Assembly: GCA_022823225.1 (NCBI GenBank) | Contig: JAJDXM010000079.1 | Span: 16,232 to 80,231 of the forward strand | DNA: 64,000 bases | Direction of reading: 5' to 3' | Source: Gemmatimonadota bacterium | GTDB taxonomy: Bacteria; Gemmatimonadota; Gemmatimonadetes; Longimicrobiales; Gaopeijiaceae | The notes under the pieces: generated by a model | Databases searched by the model: none | What the model was told of the DNA's origin: nothing | The model's input: only the letters and a program-made list of their open reading frames with translations | Program-made: the position numbers and the translations under genes | In this document: in pieces, positions 1 to 7,173 of the stretch | How the letters are laid out: each line of letters starts with the position of its first letter | How positions within the stretch are numbered: position 1 is the stretch's first letter

Positions 1-654
1 ATCAAGCGGCCGCAACGTGAGTACCCGAAAGAGGTCGTAAAGCGCCCGGTCGGGCCTGTCGATTCCTCCGAACCTGCTTGTCGCGCTTCCGATCAACATG
101 ATTCGTGGCTCGGTCTGGAGCGTCTTTCTCAAGCACCATTCCGCGTCGGGGTCAGTCATGTCGGAGAACAGCATGTTGAGGTTCTCGACGTGGAGCACCA
201 GGCGTTTTCCTGCCTGTTCAGCAAAGTCGAGCACTGCACCGAGGCAGCGTTCGTGGAGTACACGGTCGTCCCGCTCCCTGCGCACATCCTCCACCGTGCG
301 CCGGAGATCAAGTTCGCCGGAGCGGTAGGACTCCTTCAGGGCCAGGCGCGACAGACACTCCAGCCAGAACTCGCCGCAGGTGCTCACCGAATAGCTCTCC
401 TCTGCGAAGACGATCGGATGCAATCGCGACGAGAGTTCGGGATCCGACCGTACCTCCAGGGCGACGCGTAGCAACAGGGTCGTCTTGCCGCTGCCCCGCG
501 GCCCGACCACGATCACGTGTTGGTTCGACTCGCCGGTGTTGTCGCGAAGGGTCTCAAGGAGCGATTCGAACTCGCGGACTCTCACGCAGAACATCGTCCT
601 GAGTTCGTCGTCCGTCAGGAATCCCGGGTTGTAACTCTTGGTCGCGATGGCCAT
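1..654 (-). CDS. P-loop ATPase, STAND/AAA-like, N-terminal part (runs off the left edge)
   Basis: An open minus-strand frame of 218 codons starts at ATG 654 and continues past base 1 without a stop, so only the ATPase module is visible. Walker A is GPRGSGKT (residues 51-58). A hydrophobic strand ending VENL sits where Walker B is expected, and LIGSATSRF looks like a sensor strand. It aligns through its whole visible length with the ATPase at 9485-11989, including the shared NPG start, LQTEP and SATSRF blocks, so it is probably a paralogue with a winged-helix/TPR C-terminus outside the window. GGGAGGG lies 6 bases before the start. It begins only 16 bases after the ATPase gene ending at 671, so the two are likely co-transcribed. 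Its trigger and substrate are unknown. Confidence 0.8.
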   Translation of the reverse strand, partial: MAIATKSYNPGFLTDDELRTMFCVRVREFESLLETLRDNTGESNQHVIVVGPRGSGKTTLLLRVALEVRSDPELSSRLHPIVFAEESYSVSTCGEFWLECLSRLALKESYRSGELDLRRTVEDVRRERDDRVLHERCLGAVLDFAEQAGKRLVLHVENLNMLFSDMTDPDAEWCLRKTLQTEPRIMLIGSATSRFGGIDRPDRALYDLFRVLTLRPLD

Positions 655-670
655 GGTGCGCCCTCCCTTC

Positions 671-1924
671 TTATGCCTGTCGATCGCCGAAGAGGACGAA
701 CCCCCGGGCGTTGCGCGCGCGCCACCAGTCTTCAACCAGCCCCGAAACGAATTCGTAGCCGCCTTCGCGTCGGACCAGGTAGCCGTCGTGTTCCAGAACG
801 TGCAGGACATCTCCGACTTGCCCACCGGACTCCCCGGACAGGACCGACCGGTAGGCGTCGTACTGCTGAATCGAATCGTCGGTGAGCCGCCCACCGCTGA
901 CCGCTGCCTGCGTCAGCAATTCCAGAGCGACCACGTAGCCGTCATCGCCTAGAACCATGCGCAGCCGACTCTGGTAGTGTTCGAGATACACCTGCCCCCG
1001 AACGCCGAGCATGTCCTGCGAATACACGGTGTCGATGTCATCCACGGACGCTTCGCGCCGATCGTTCCGCCGTAGATGCTCGTGGAGCTTGTCAAAGAAC
1101 TGCTGCACGTGGTGCGGGATTCCACAGCGCAGGCGGCGGAACATGCCTGTCCGCACACGCTCCGGAACCTGAAGTCCGTAGGACGTGGCCAGTTCGCCAA
1201 GGCAGGCGACGGCAGTTTCTTCATCCCAGGGCCTCAGCTCGAACGGCGCGAACACGTTTGCGTGAGCGCTCAGCTCGGCCTGCTCAAGGATCGGCTCCAG
1301 GCCCACGCTGCCAGACACCACGAGTCGAATGCGCTCTCGATGTACCTGTGCATTCTTGCGAAGCCAGCTCAGGAATTCATCGGTGTCCCGTCGGCGCTGC
1401 GGCGTGATCTTGTAGTCGTGGCCCTTGAGAAGCCGGTTCACCAGGATCGGCAGCTCGTCGATCGCCAGAACCATCGGTTTCTCGCTCGCAGCAAGCGATG
1501 CGAACAGTGCGTCGCCTTGGGCACGCCACCGTCCCGCATCGATTCCGGCCCGGAGCTTGACTCTGAGTTCGCTGACCCCCAGTTCGTCGATTCGATCCAT
1601 GGTTCCGGCTGACACCTTCCCGGCCCAGTTCATTACGCGGGTCCATAGGCCCCGAATGTCTCGGAACGCAGCCGCAATCTCTACCACGGCGTCCGCCGCA
1701 GTGGTGCAATCCTCCAGATCGACGAACACCGTCTCGAAGTCGCCGGTTTCGTCGAGGCGCCGGAGCAGTTCGCGCACCAGGCTGGTCTTTCCCATCCGCC
1801 GCTGGGCGGTCACGAGGGTATGGATTCTGTCCTCCACCCGCTCGATGAGCGCCTCGATCTCGACCTCCCGGTCGAAGAAGCTGTCCCCCGCGACCCAGTT
1901 CCCCCCCGCTTTTCGTAAGCCCAT
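671..1924 (-). CDS. AAA-type ATPase with C-terminal winged-helix-like region
   Basis: 417 residues. Walker A is in AQRRMGKTS (40-48), Walker B is VLAIDELP (152-159) and a sensor-like strand LVVSGS lies near 201. The last 90 residues look like a winged helix followed by a WW-containing helix (DWWR). This is the layout of the archaeal-ATPase-like (PF01637) family found in bacteria. Three in-frame ATGs lie at 1939, 1930 and 1924; I chose 1924 because GGGAGGA (1931-1937) sits 6 bases upstream. Three tandem 15-bp repeats cover 1937-1981 just before the start, which suggests autoregulation. It is upstream of, and probably co-transcribed with, the second ATPase gene ending the window. Function is unknown; a role in stress or phage response is only inference. 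Confidence 0.82.
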   Translation of the reverse strand: MGLRKAGGNWVAGDSFFDREVEIEALIERVEDRIHTLVTAQRRMGKTSLVRELLRRLDETGDFETVFVDLEDCTTAADAVVEIAAAFRDIRGLWTRVMNWAGKVSAGTMDRIDELGVSELRVKLRAGIDAGRWRAQGDALFASLAASEKPMVLAIDELPILVNRLLKGHDYKITPQRRRDTDEFLSWLRKNAQVHRERIRLVVSGSVGLEPILEQAELSAHANVFAPFELRPWDEETAVACLGELATSYGLQVPERVRTGMFRRLRCGIPHHVQQFFDKLHEHLRRNDRREASVDDIDTVYSQDMLGVRGQVYLEHYQSRLRMVLGDDGYVVALELLTQAAVSGGRLTDDSIQQYDAYRSVLSGESGGQVGDVLHVLEHDGYLVRREGGYEFVSGLVEDWWRARNARGFVLFGDRQA

Positions 1925-1936
1925 TCCCATTCCTCC

Positions 1937-1981
1937 CATCAGATTTGTTGGCAACGATTTTGTTGGCAACAGAAATGTTGG
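1937..1981 (-). promoter_or_regulatory. Three tandem 15-bp operator-like repeats before an ATPase gene
   Basis: Read on the minus strand, three 15-bp units abut without spacers: CCAACATTTCTGTTG (1981-1967), CCAACAAAATCGTTG (1966-1952) and CCAACAAATCTGATG (1951-1937). Each has CAACA/TGTTG-type dyad symmetry. The same unit occurs twice, again with no spacer, before the ATPase gene at 9485. The third unit overlaps the first possible ATG (1939), which supports the later start at 1924. No convincing -10 box was seen. Confidence 0.7.
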
Positions 1982-2009
1982 GAAAACTGGCGGCGCGGTC
2001 AAGACCCTA

Positions 2010-2627
2010 CGGACGCGGCGTCAAGGCCCCGGCGACGCGCTTCCGGAGTTCGTCTACCTCGTCTTCTACCACGGCGACGGTCCCTGGGGTGGTCCGGATC
2101 GCGTGGCCGACCTGTTCCAGCGTTCCGATCCGGGCCGGTTCCGCCTGGTGTCGTGGCGAGAAGGGGCGGGAACCGGTCGGCCGCTGGACGACATCACGGC
2201 GCTGGTGCTCGGGGTGGCCCGGAGCCACGGGCCGGAGGACATGGCTGCGCAGGTGGCAGCTCTGCGACTCAGGGTCGCGGAACTCGGCGATGCCAGCCTG
2301 GACGCGTTCGTGGTCGAGCGACTGGAGACGCTATTAGAATTGAGAGGCTACACGGAGGCATTGGAGCTGGGATGAGCGAAGACGATGGACGAGTTGACGG
2401 AGAGGTTTCAGCGGGGTCTGGAAGAGCTGGTGCAGAGGGGTGCCCGGCAGGGCTAGGCAATGGTCCTGCGTCGGCTGATCGCGCGGAGATTCGGCGAGGC
2501 CACGGCGGGGCAAGTGTCCGACGCGGTTGAGGAGCTGAGTGGCAATGAGGGCATCGACAAGGTGACCGACGCGCTGTTCGAGTGCGGCACCGGCGACGAG
2601 TTCATCGAACGGGTGCGGACGGTTTGA
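2010..2627 (+). pseudogene. Rpn-family nuclease (YhgA-like), 5'-truncated and nonsense-mutated
   Basis: One plus-strand frame carries the C-terminal two thirds of an Rpn (recombination-promoting nuclease/putative transposase, PD-(D/E)XK) protein. It starts near LPEFVYLVFYHGDGPW and ends at GTGDEFIERVRTV with TGA at 2625-2627. The N-terminal half is absent. Compared with the second copy at 12290-12926, a glycine codon has become TGA (2373-2375) and a TAG lies at 2454-2456, with the downstream frame otherwise preserved. A short piece from ATG 2385 could still be translated. The break at its 5' end falls beside the promoter region of the ATPase gene on the other strand, so rearrangement there probably removed the rest. 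Confidence 0.75.
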
Positions 2628-2647
2628 CTACCGGGCGAACAGATCTG

Positions 2648-2735
2648 GGACGTGAGGTGGAAGCGGCTCTGGGCGAAGTGCTTGCCCATGTGCGAGGAGA
2701 GGCGTCGCTCCCGTGCAGAACGGTTGGTGAGCCTG
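2648..2735 (+). pseudogene. Possible remnant of a HigA/NadS-like helix-turn-helix antitoxin
   Basis: About 30 codons read GREVEAALGEVLAHVRGEAS followed by LPCRTV. This resembles the N-terminal helix region of NadS/HigA-type antitoxins. The helix-turn-helix that should follow is not recognisable and no RelE/HigB partner is adjacent. The resemblance is from memory of the family and is weak. The rest of 2628-2841 shows nothing further. Confidence 0.3.
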
Positions 2736-2841
2736 CGGTGGAGCGCACGTCGGCGGTTGACCGTCAGCGACCGCGGTCGCTGAAGCGCGACGGCGATGCA
2801 TCGGACAGCGCGTTCGACGGCCGCCGCCGGAGAAAATCCCC

Positions 2842-3057
2842 ATGAAGCTTCACTACTATCCCGAGACCGACAGTCTCTACATCGAGTTCAGCGAAGGGCC
2901 CGGCGTGGAGACCAGGGAAGTGTCCGAGGGCGTGAATGTGGATATCGATGCCCACGGGAACCTGGTTGGCTTCGACATCGATCGCGCCGCGAACCATCTC
3001 GATCTTTCCGCACTGGAGACAACCGCACTGCCGCTCCGCTCGTACAGGATCGGGTAG
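2842..3057 (+). CDS. DUF2283 domain-containing small protein
   Basis: 71 residues matching the DUF2283 pattern: an N-terminal YYPETDSLYIEF strand pair, a central EVSEGVNVDID strand, GNLVGFDIDRA, and a C-terminal helix. GGAG lies 9 bases before the ATG. DUF2283 proteins are short, often next to DUF4258 or toxin-antitoxin genes, and have no established activity; no DUF4258 partner is visible. The last 45 bases (3013-3057) are repeated almost exactly at 12028-12072, where they form part of a scar. Confidence 0.8.
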   Translation: MKLHYYPETDSLYIEFSEGPGVETREVSEGVNVDIDAHGNLVGFDIDRAANHLDLSALETTALPLRSYRIG

Positions 3058-3422
3058 GGGGTCACCGCCCCACCATTCGCGCTGTCCGTGACCCGGGCGG
3101 CGTAGCCTCTAGAGAGGGGGCATCCGCTTCATTGAGCCACCGAGACTCCGGAGGTTAGGCACGATGAGCAAGAAGAGCCCGCAGCCTCGCTGTGAGCATT
3201 GCGACCGTAACGTCGCTCGGAGAACGACTCCGCCACAGGCATCGCTTCAGTGCTTCGGGACATCTTTGGGACAGTCTTTGGTGTAGTCTTCGGGACGTCT
3301 TTGGTGCAGTCTTTGGTGCAGTCGCTGGCCCTTTTCGGTGGTGGAGCCGCTCCTATCGACCCGGAGCTCGGCGGGATTCCGAGTCGTCCAGCGCTTCCAC
3401 TCGACGTTCCGGGTCTCGGGCG
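3058..3422. other. Intergenic stretch with a possible 40-codon ORF and a tandem repeat
   Basis: No recognisable gene. ATG at 3164 opens a 40-codon frame with a single CEHC pair and ends at TAG 3284-3286, inside the tandem repeat. It looks like the start of a lost gene rather than a whole one. The repeat at 3263-3321 is listed separately. Confidence 0.4.
3263..3321 (+). repeat. Short degenerate tandem repeat, 12-bp unit
   Basis: Consecutive units read TCTTTGGGACAG, TCTTTGGTGTAG, TCTTCGGGACG, TCTTTGGTGCAG and TCTTTGGTGCAG (4 x 12 bp and one 11 bp), then a decayed TCGCTGG. The array lies beyond the stop of the minus-strand gene ending at 3423. Confidence 0.75.
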
Positions 3423-4274
3423 TCATCGACCGGCCTCGGCGCCGGATTCCCCCAGCACCCTCCAATGCCCCCCCTTGTCGGGACCGACCCGCTCGATCTT
3501 CCCGGCCTCGCGCAGCCTGTCCAGCCGGTACCGGACGGTGGATCGCGTGGTGCCGAGGGCGGCGGCGATTTCGCGGCGGCTGGCGGACGGGTTCCGCCGG
3601 AGGAGCGAGAGAATGCGGTCGGAAAGCGACGCGGATTCCGGCGACGGATGCCCGCTTCCGGCGGTCTTCTGGTTGTCTTCTGGCAGTGTTCTGGTTGTTT
3701 TCTGGCTGATTGCGGACTGCGCGCTCCCTCGGTCCCGGTGCTCGGCGGCCCCGCCATCGTCGTATTCGCCGGCCTCCACATCGGGATCCTCGATCACTTC
3801 CCAGCGTCCCCCCCTGTCCGGCCCGATGCGACGTAACCTCCGAGTCTCCTTGAGCTTATCGATCCGATACCGGACGCTCCCCTCGGTGACACCCGCAAGT
3901 GCCCCGGCGATTTCGCGGCGGCTGGCGGACGGGTTCTCCCGCAGGAAGGCGAGGATGCGGTCCCCGACTTTCTGGCGGTTTTCTGGCTGATCCGGGCTGA
4001 CCCTCTCCGGATGGGAAGGGACGTCGATCCGCAGATAGTCGCGCCCGCGATCGCTCCTCACATGCACGTTGACGACGATGCTGAGGACCGACCGCACCTT
4101 GTCGGGTATCTCATCCGCCAGACGGAGAAGGTCGGTCGCCCCGATGGCCTCGCGGCGGCGCTCCCGTCCGATCTCGAGCACGCCGCCCCGACCGCTCGCG
4201 AGTCCGCAGATGCAGTCCAGATGCTCGTCCCGCCAGGAGGATCTCCGCTCGATTTGAGGAGGGTCAGGCGTCAT
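3423..4274 (-). CDS. AlbA_2-like N-terminus fused to two winged-helix repeats
   Basis: 283 residues. The first 95 or so (SWRDEHLDCICGLASG, GGVLEIG, LADEIPDKVRSVL, YLRIDVPSHPE) match the start of an AlbA_2/Schlafen-like putative DNA-binding domain as seen in RecG-like regulators. The second half of that domain and the usual ATPase-like C-terminus are missing. Two similar winged-helix units follow (about 105-160 and 222-275), each with the block NPSASRREIA, a VRYR(I/L)D(K/R)L helix and a GPD(R/K)GG(R/H)W wing. The units are separated by an acidic, glutamine-rich linker. An internal deletion in an ancestral gene is likely. It may still bind DNA through the two winged helices; no ribosome-binding site is obvious. 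Confidence 0.6.
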   Translation of the reverse strand: MTPDPPQIERRSSWRDEHLDCICGLASGRGGVLEIGRERRREAIGATDLLRLADEIPDKVRSVLSIVVNVHVRSDRGRDYLRIDVPSHPERVSPDQPENRQKVGDRILAFLRENPSASRREIAGALAGVTEGSVRYRIDKLKETRRLRRIGPDRGGRWEVIEDPDVEAGEYDDGGAAEHRDRGSAQSAISQKTTRTLPEDNQKTAGSGHPSPESASLSDRILSLLRRNPSASRREIAAALGTTRSTVRYRLDRLREAGKIERVGPDKGGHWRVLGESGAEAGR

Positions 4275-4347
4275 GGGGTGTTATCGCAGACTCCCCGCTA
4301 GACGAAACGGGCAGTTGAACTCCAACCGTTGCATCGCCGATTCCCGG

Positions 4348-4566
4348 CTACTCGAATTCCGAGCGAGGCAGCCCGGTTTGCCGGATGATCGACCTCAAGG
4401 TGCCGACGCGGACCTCACGGTGGTCCGGCACTGGGACCGTGATGGTGCCCCTCGGCGCGGCTTTCTGCATGACCACATGGCTGCCGCGGCGTCGTACCTC
4501 GGCGAATCCATGAGAGGCGAGAATACGACATATTTGGCGACCTGAAAGAACGCGCAGCCTACCCAA
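4348..4566 (-). CDS. hicA: HicA-family toxin (putative mRNA interferase)
   Basis: 72 residues, the size of HicA. It has the HicA core: SGRQICRILASHGF helix, VRRRGSHVVMQ with the catalytic histidine in GSH, TVPVPDHREV and GTLRSIIRQTGL. HicA proteins are double-stranded-RNA-binding-fold ribonucleases that cut mRNA in translating cells. There is no ATG in the right place; TTG at 4566 gives a complete protein and overlaps the end of hicB by 8 bases, the usual coupling in this module. The order here is antitoxin first. Both genes look intact, so the pair may be active. Confidence 0.8.
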   Translation of the reverse strand: MGRLRVLSGRQICRILASHGFAEVRRRGSHVVMQKAAPRGTITVPVPDHREVRVGTLRSIIRQTGLPRSEFE

Positions 4567-4780
4567 CCGCGACCTCGACGTGGGTGACGTAGACCTCGCT
4601 GCGCAGGCGCCGCTCGATTTCCTCTTCGGGGGCAACCTCGAAGAACAGGGCCAGCGCTTCTTCGAGGTTCTTCCGGGCCTCGGAGACGGAGTCCCCCTGG
4701 CTGGCGACATCGACCTCCGGGCACAGCGCGACGTACCCGCTGCCCTCCCGTTCCACGATCGCGGTCAGTTGTCTTCTCAT
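4559..4780 (-). CDS. hicB: HicB-family antitoxin
   Basis: 73 residues with the HicB partial RNase H-like fold: LTAIVEREGSGYVALCPEVD, ASQGDSVSEARKNLEEALALF, then a short acidic tail. It lacks a visible C-terminal DNA-binding domain. ATG at 4780 has GGAG about 7 bases upstream and overlaps the stop of the upstream nuclease frame (4777-4779) as ATGA. It should neutralise the HicA encoded immediately downstream. Some 24 codons of unrelated sequence upstream can be read in frame but begin inside FG-GAP debris and are not part of the family. Confidence 0.83.
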   Translation of the reverse strand: MRRQLTAIVEREGSGYVALCPEVDVASQGDSVSEARKNLEEALALFFEVAPEEEIERRLRSEVYVTHVEVAVG

Positions 4781-6128
4781 CCGTACTCTCCTTCGTGTCC
4801 CGGAAAGGTGGGAGCCTGACCGGTGCGCGGCAAGCCACGAGGTCGAGCCGCCCCTCGCCATTCCGGTTGTGAGCCTCGATCACCGTCGGCTTTGACGGCG
4901 TCATGGGCGTCGTCGTCCTCCGTGTCGTCATCTCGCGCTTCACCCATCGTCGACCGACCGCGCCTCAATCGCAACGCCCGCCCTCCAACTGCCCCAATCT
5001 CCCGCCGAACCTGCGCCACCTGATCCGCGAGCTCCTCCGGCGACGGCAGATACAGCTGGTACTCCGATGCGTAGATGTTGGCGTCCTCGGGCAGCGTCAG
5101 CTCGACAACGGCGTCGTTCTTGTGATCGCAGAGCAGGATCCCGACCGTCGGCAGTTCGCCGTCGATCTTCACGTAGCGGTCGAAGTAGTTCACGTACATC
5201 TGCATCTCCGCTGGCCGAGGTCCTGATGGGTCAGCTTACCGGTCTTGAGATCGATCAGCACGTAGCAGCGAAGCAGCCGGTTGTAGAACACCAGGTCCAC
5301 GAAGAAATGACTGTCGTCGAAGCTGAAGCGCTTCTGGCGGGCCTCGAACAGGAATCCCTTGCCGAGTTCGAGCAGGAACTGTTGGAGCCGGTCGATGATC
5401 GCGGTCTCCAGATCGCTCTCGGAGTAGGCCGGTGTCTCCTCCAGGCCGAGGAACTCCAGCACCACCGGGTCCTTGATGAGGTCCGACGCCTTTTCGACCA
5501 CATGTCCCTCACGGGCCAGGCGGCGGACTTCGTGCTTGTCGCGGCTGAGCGCGAGCCGCTGGTACAGGGAGCTGTCGAGCTGGCGCTTGAGTTCGCGGAC
5601 GCTCCAGCCGTTCTCCGCCGCCTCGATCTCGTAGAATCGGCGGGCCTCGGGGTCGGATACGGACAGGAGGGTGACGTAGTGGGACCAGCCGAGGGGGAGG
5701 CGGTGAATCAAAGTGGCGGAAGCAGACCGCAGCGCTTGCGACATGCCCGCTCCTGATGCAGTGGATTTCGCAGACGGTGTCTGCGGATTCTGAGCAGCGG
5801 CGGAAATCGCAGACAGTGTTTGCGTTTTTCCGGCTTGTGGCAGGATCTCTTCGGATTGCAGGTAGAAGCGTCGAAACTGCTCGGGGGATCGCAAGGAAAA
5901 CCCCCGCCCGATCCTCTCCTTCAGGGCCGCGGACAGTCTCTTCAGGGTCTGCGCGCCATACTCTGCCCGATCCGCGCCGCTCTGCTCATACTCCACGATG
6001 TACCATCCGAACAGCCAGTTCCGGACGACCAGCGAGCGGTCGACGGCGCGGGCCGCGGAGCGCCGAGTTTCCTCATGGGTCTGCTGGCACAGCTCGACCA
6101 GACGCTCTAAATCGAATCGCTTCTCCAT
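4777..6128 (-). pseudogene. YhcG/DUF1016-type PD-(D/E)XK nuclease, frameshifted
   Basis: The N-terminal frame (6128 to 5190) carries the DUF1016 helical region (NWLFGWYIVEYEQSG, ERIGRGFS) and the nuclease core FFVDLVFYNRLLRCYVLIDL-KTGKL. At about 5203-5207, after HQDLGQ, the frame breaks. The rest of the family C-terminus (QMYVNYFDRYVK, GILLCDHKNDAVVELTLP, YLPSPEELADQVAQVR) continues in another frame from 5205 to 4777. A 5-base insertion (or 1-base loss) explains it. The frame ends with about 60 residues unlike the family, including the FG-GAP scrap at 4836-4895. Its stop overlaps the hicB start. As read, the C-terminal half is lost, so the nuclease is probably inactive. Confidence 0.82.
4836..4895 (-). 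pseudogene. FG-GAP repeat scrap
   Basis: Twenty codons read VIEAHNRNGEGRLDLV, a decayed copy of an FG-GAP/VCBS calcium-loop unit. The better preserved unit at 13421-13740 reads AIQARDLNGDGRLDLVV. It is fused in frame with the tail of the broken nuclease gene, so it is debris rather than a gene. Confidence 0.55.
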
Positions 6129-6253
6129 ACTTCACCCCCATATCGTTCCATTGAATTTGAACTTCGAACCGGGACTCCGGTCCCCATAATCTCCGACGGT
6201 TACCTCTCTCAGTGAAACGAGCGCCCTCGCAGAGAATACGACCTCGTATCGGG

Positions 6254-6532
6254 TCACAACTCCAAGCCCAGCTCCTCGGCCACGCTACGGATCGCTTCTC
6301 TCGCGGGAATCCCTGGCTCTCCGGCCCGGTGAGCCCGAATCGCCTCGCGCCACATGTGTCCACGCTCAGCCGAATGGACCAGGAAGTCGTACCGCTCGGG
6401 ACTCATGACGACCATGGCGGCCTGGCCATTCTGGGTGATTGTCTCAACCCGCCCCTCTCGAATCCGGTCGAGGTGTTCGCTCGTGCGTTGCCGAAAATGG
6501 CTCAGCGAATACGTGTCTTGAGTGCGGTGCAT
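6254..6532 (-). CDS. Phd/YefM-type antitoxin, no toxin visible
   Basis: 92 residues. The N-terminus has the Phd/YefM pattern: YSLSHFRQRTSEHLDRI, ETITQNGQAAMVVMSPERYDFL. These antitoxins bind DNA as dimers and neutralise RelE/ParE/Doc toxins through a disordered C-terminus. I chose ATG 6532 over 6544 because GGAGG lies 5 bases before it. Nothing like a RelE or ParE toxin follows on the same strand; the nuclease remnant begins 125 bases downstream. A decayed second copy of the same gene lies at 9310-9417. It is probably an orphan, possibly acting as a repressor of its own promoter. Confidence 0.78.
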   Translation of the reverse strand: MHRTQDTYSLSHFRQRTSEHLDRIREGRVETITQNGQAAMVVMSPERYDFLVHSAERGHMWREAIRAHRAGEPGIPAREAIRSVAEELGLEL

Positions 6533-6681
6533 GTCGGCCTCCATACGTTATTCGGATTGAATTCAGTATGGCTCACTTTGCCTGGGCTGTCCAGTTCCTG
6601 CCGGGAACCGATGTGCTCGCACCCCCCTTCTCAAGTCCGTCTTCACCGACCGGCAGAACGTCCCACGCCCCCTCCCCTCGC

Positions 6682-6710
6682 TTGGCCACTGGTATCAATA
6701 GTGCTATTAT
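6682..6710 (+). promoter_or_regulatory. Candidate promoter with overlapping inverted repeat upstream of the HicB-like gene
   Basis: TTGGCC (6682-6687), a 17-base spacer, then TATTAT (6705-6710). AATAG-TG-CTATT (6697-6708) is a perfect 5-bp-arm inverted repeat overlapping the -10. If this promoter is used, the ATG at 6709, which opens a 28-codon frame ending in GTGA overlap with the next gene, lies inside the -10 and would not be translated. The region 6545-6680 shows nothing else. Confidence 0.4.
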
Positions 6711-6791
6711 GAAGCAACGAAACGTGCTGGCAGCCCTCAACGACTTCGAAGGCCAGGTCATTCGGGCGATCGAAGAGCTGGAGGGAACACC

Positions 6792-7118
6792 GTGAGCGAC
6801 CACTACACCTACCGGATCACCTGGTCGGCTGATGACGGGGAGCACGTGGGCCTATGTGCCGAGTTCCCGTCGCTGAGCTGGCTGGCACCTGCGCCGGAGG
6901 ACGCACTGGCGGGCATCCGGAGCCTCGTGTCCGACAGCGTGTCCGACATGCGGACCACTGGCGAGCCGATTCCGGAGCCGTTTGGAGACCGTTCCTACAG
7001 CGGGAAGTTCATGGTTCGGGTGCCGCCGGAACTGCACCGCGCGCTGGCCCTTCGGGCGGCCGAGCAGGGCGTCAGCATGAATCGCCTGGTGAGCGCCCGG
7101 CTCGCGCGAGAGGGTTAA
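6792..7118 (+). CDS. HicB-like antitoxin with ribbon-helix-helix C-terminus
   Basis: 108 residues. The N-terminal half (YRITWSADDGEHVGLCAEFPSL, SWLAPAPEDALAGI) is a HicB-type partial RNase H fold. The C-terminal 35 (FMVRVPPELHRALALRAAEQ, SMNRLVSARLA) is an Arc/HicB-type ribbon-helix-helix. The start is GTG 6792 with GGAGG 7 bases upstream. No HicA toxin adjoins it; the only upstream reading frame is a 28-codon peptide ending in the GTGA overlap. It may be a stand-alone regulator. Its 3' end is duplicated at 12078-12160. Confidence 0.78.
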   Translation: MSDHYTYRITWSADDGEHVGLCAEFPSLSWLAPAPEDALAGIRSLVSDSVSDMRTTGEPIPEPFGDRSYSGKFMVRVPPELHRALALRAAEQGVSMNRLVSARLAREG

Positions 7119-7173
7119 GGGCGCGAAAGGACCCACCGGCAAGCTCGTGCGCCCCTGGGCCCTACCCTGACCG

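Noticed and set aside
6709..6795. 28-codon ORF before the HicB-like gene
   Set aside because: Its ATG lies inside the best -10 box, and it has no ribosome-binding site or family resemblance, so it was not called a gene.
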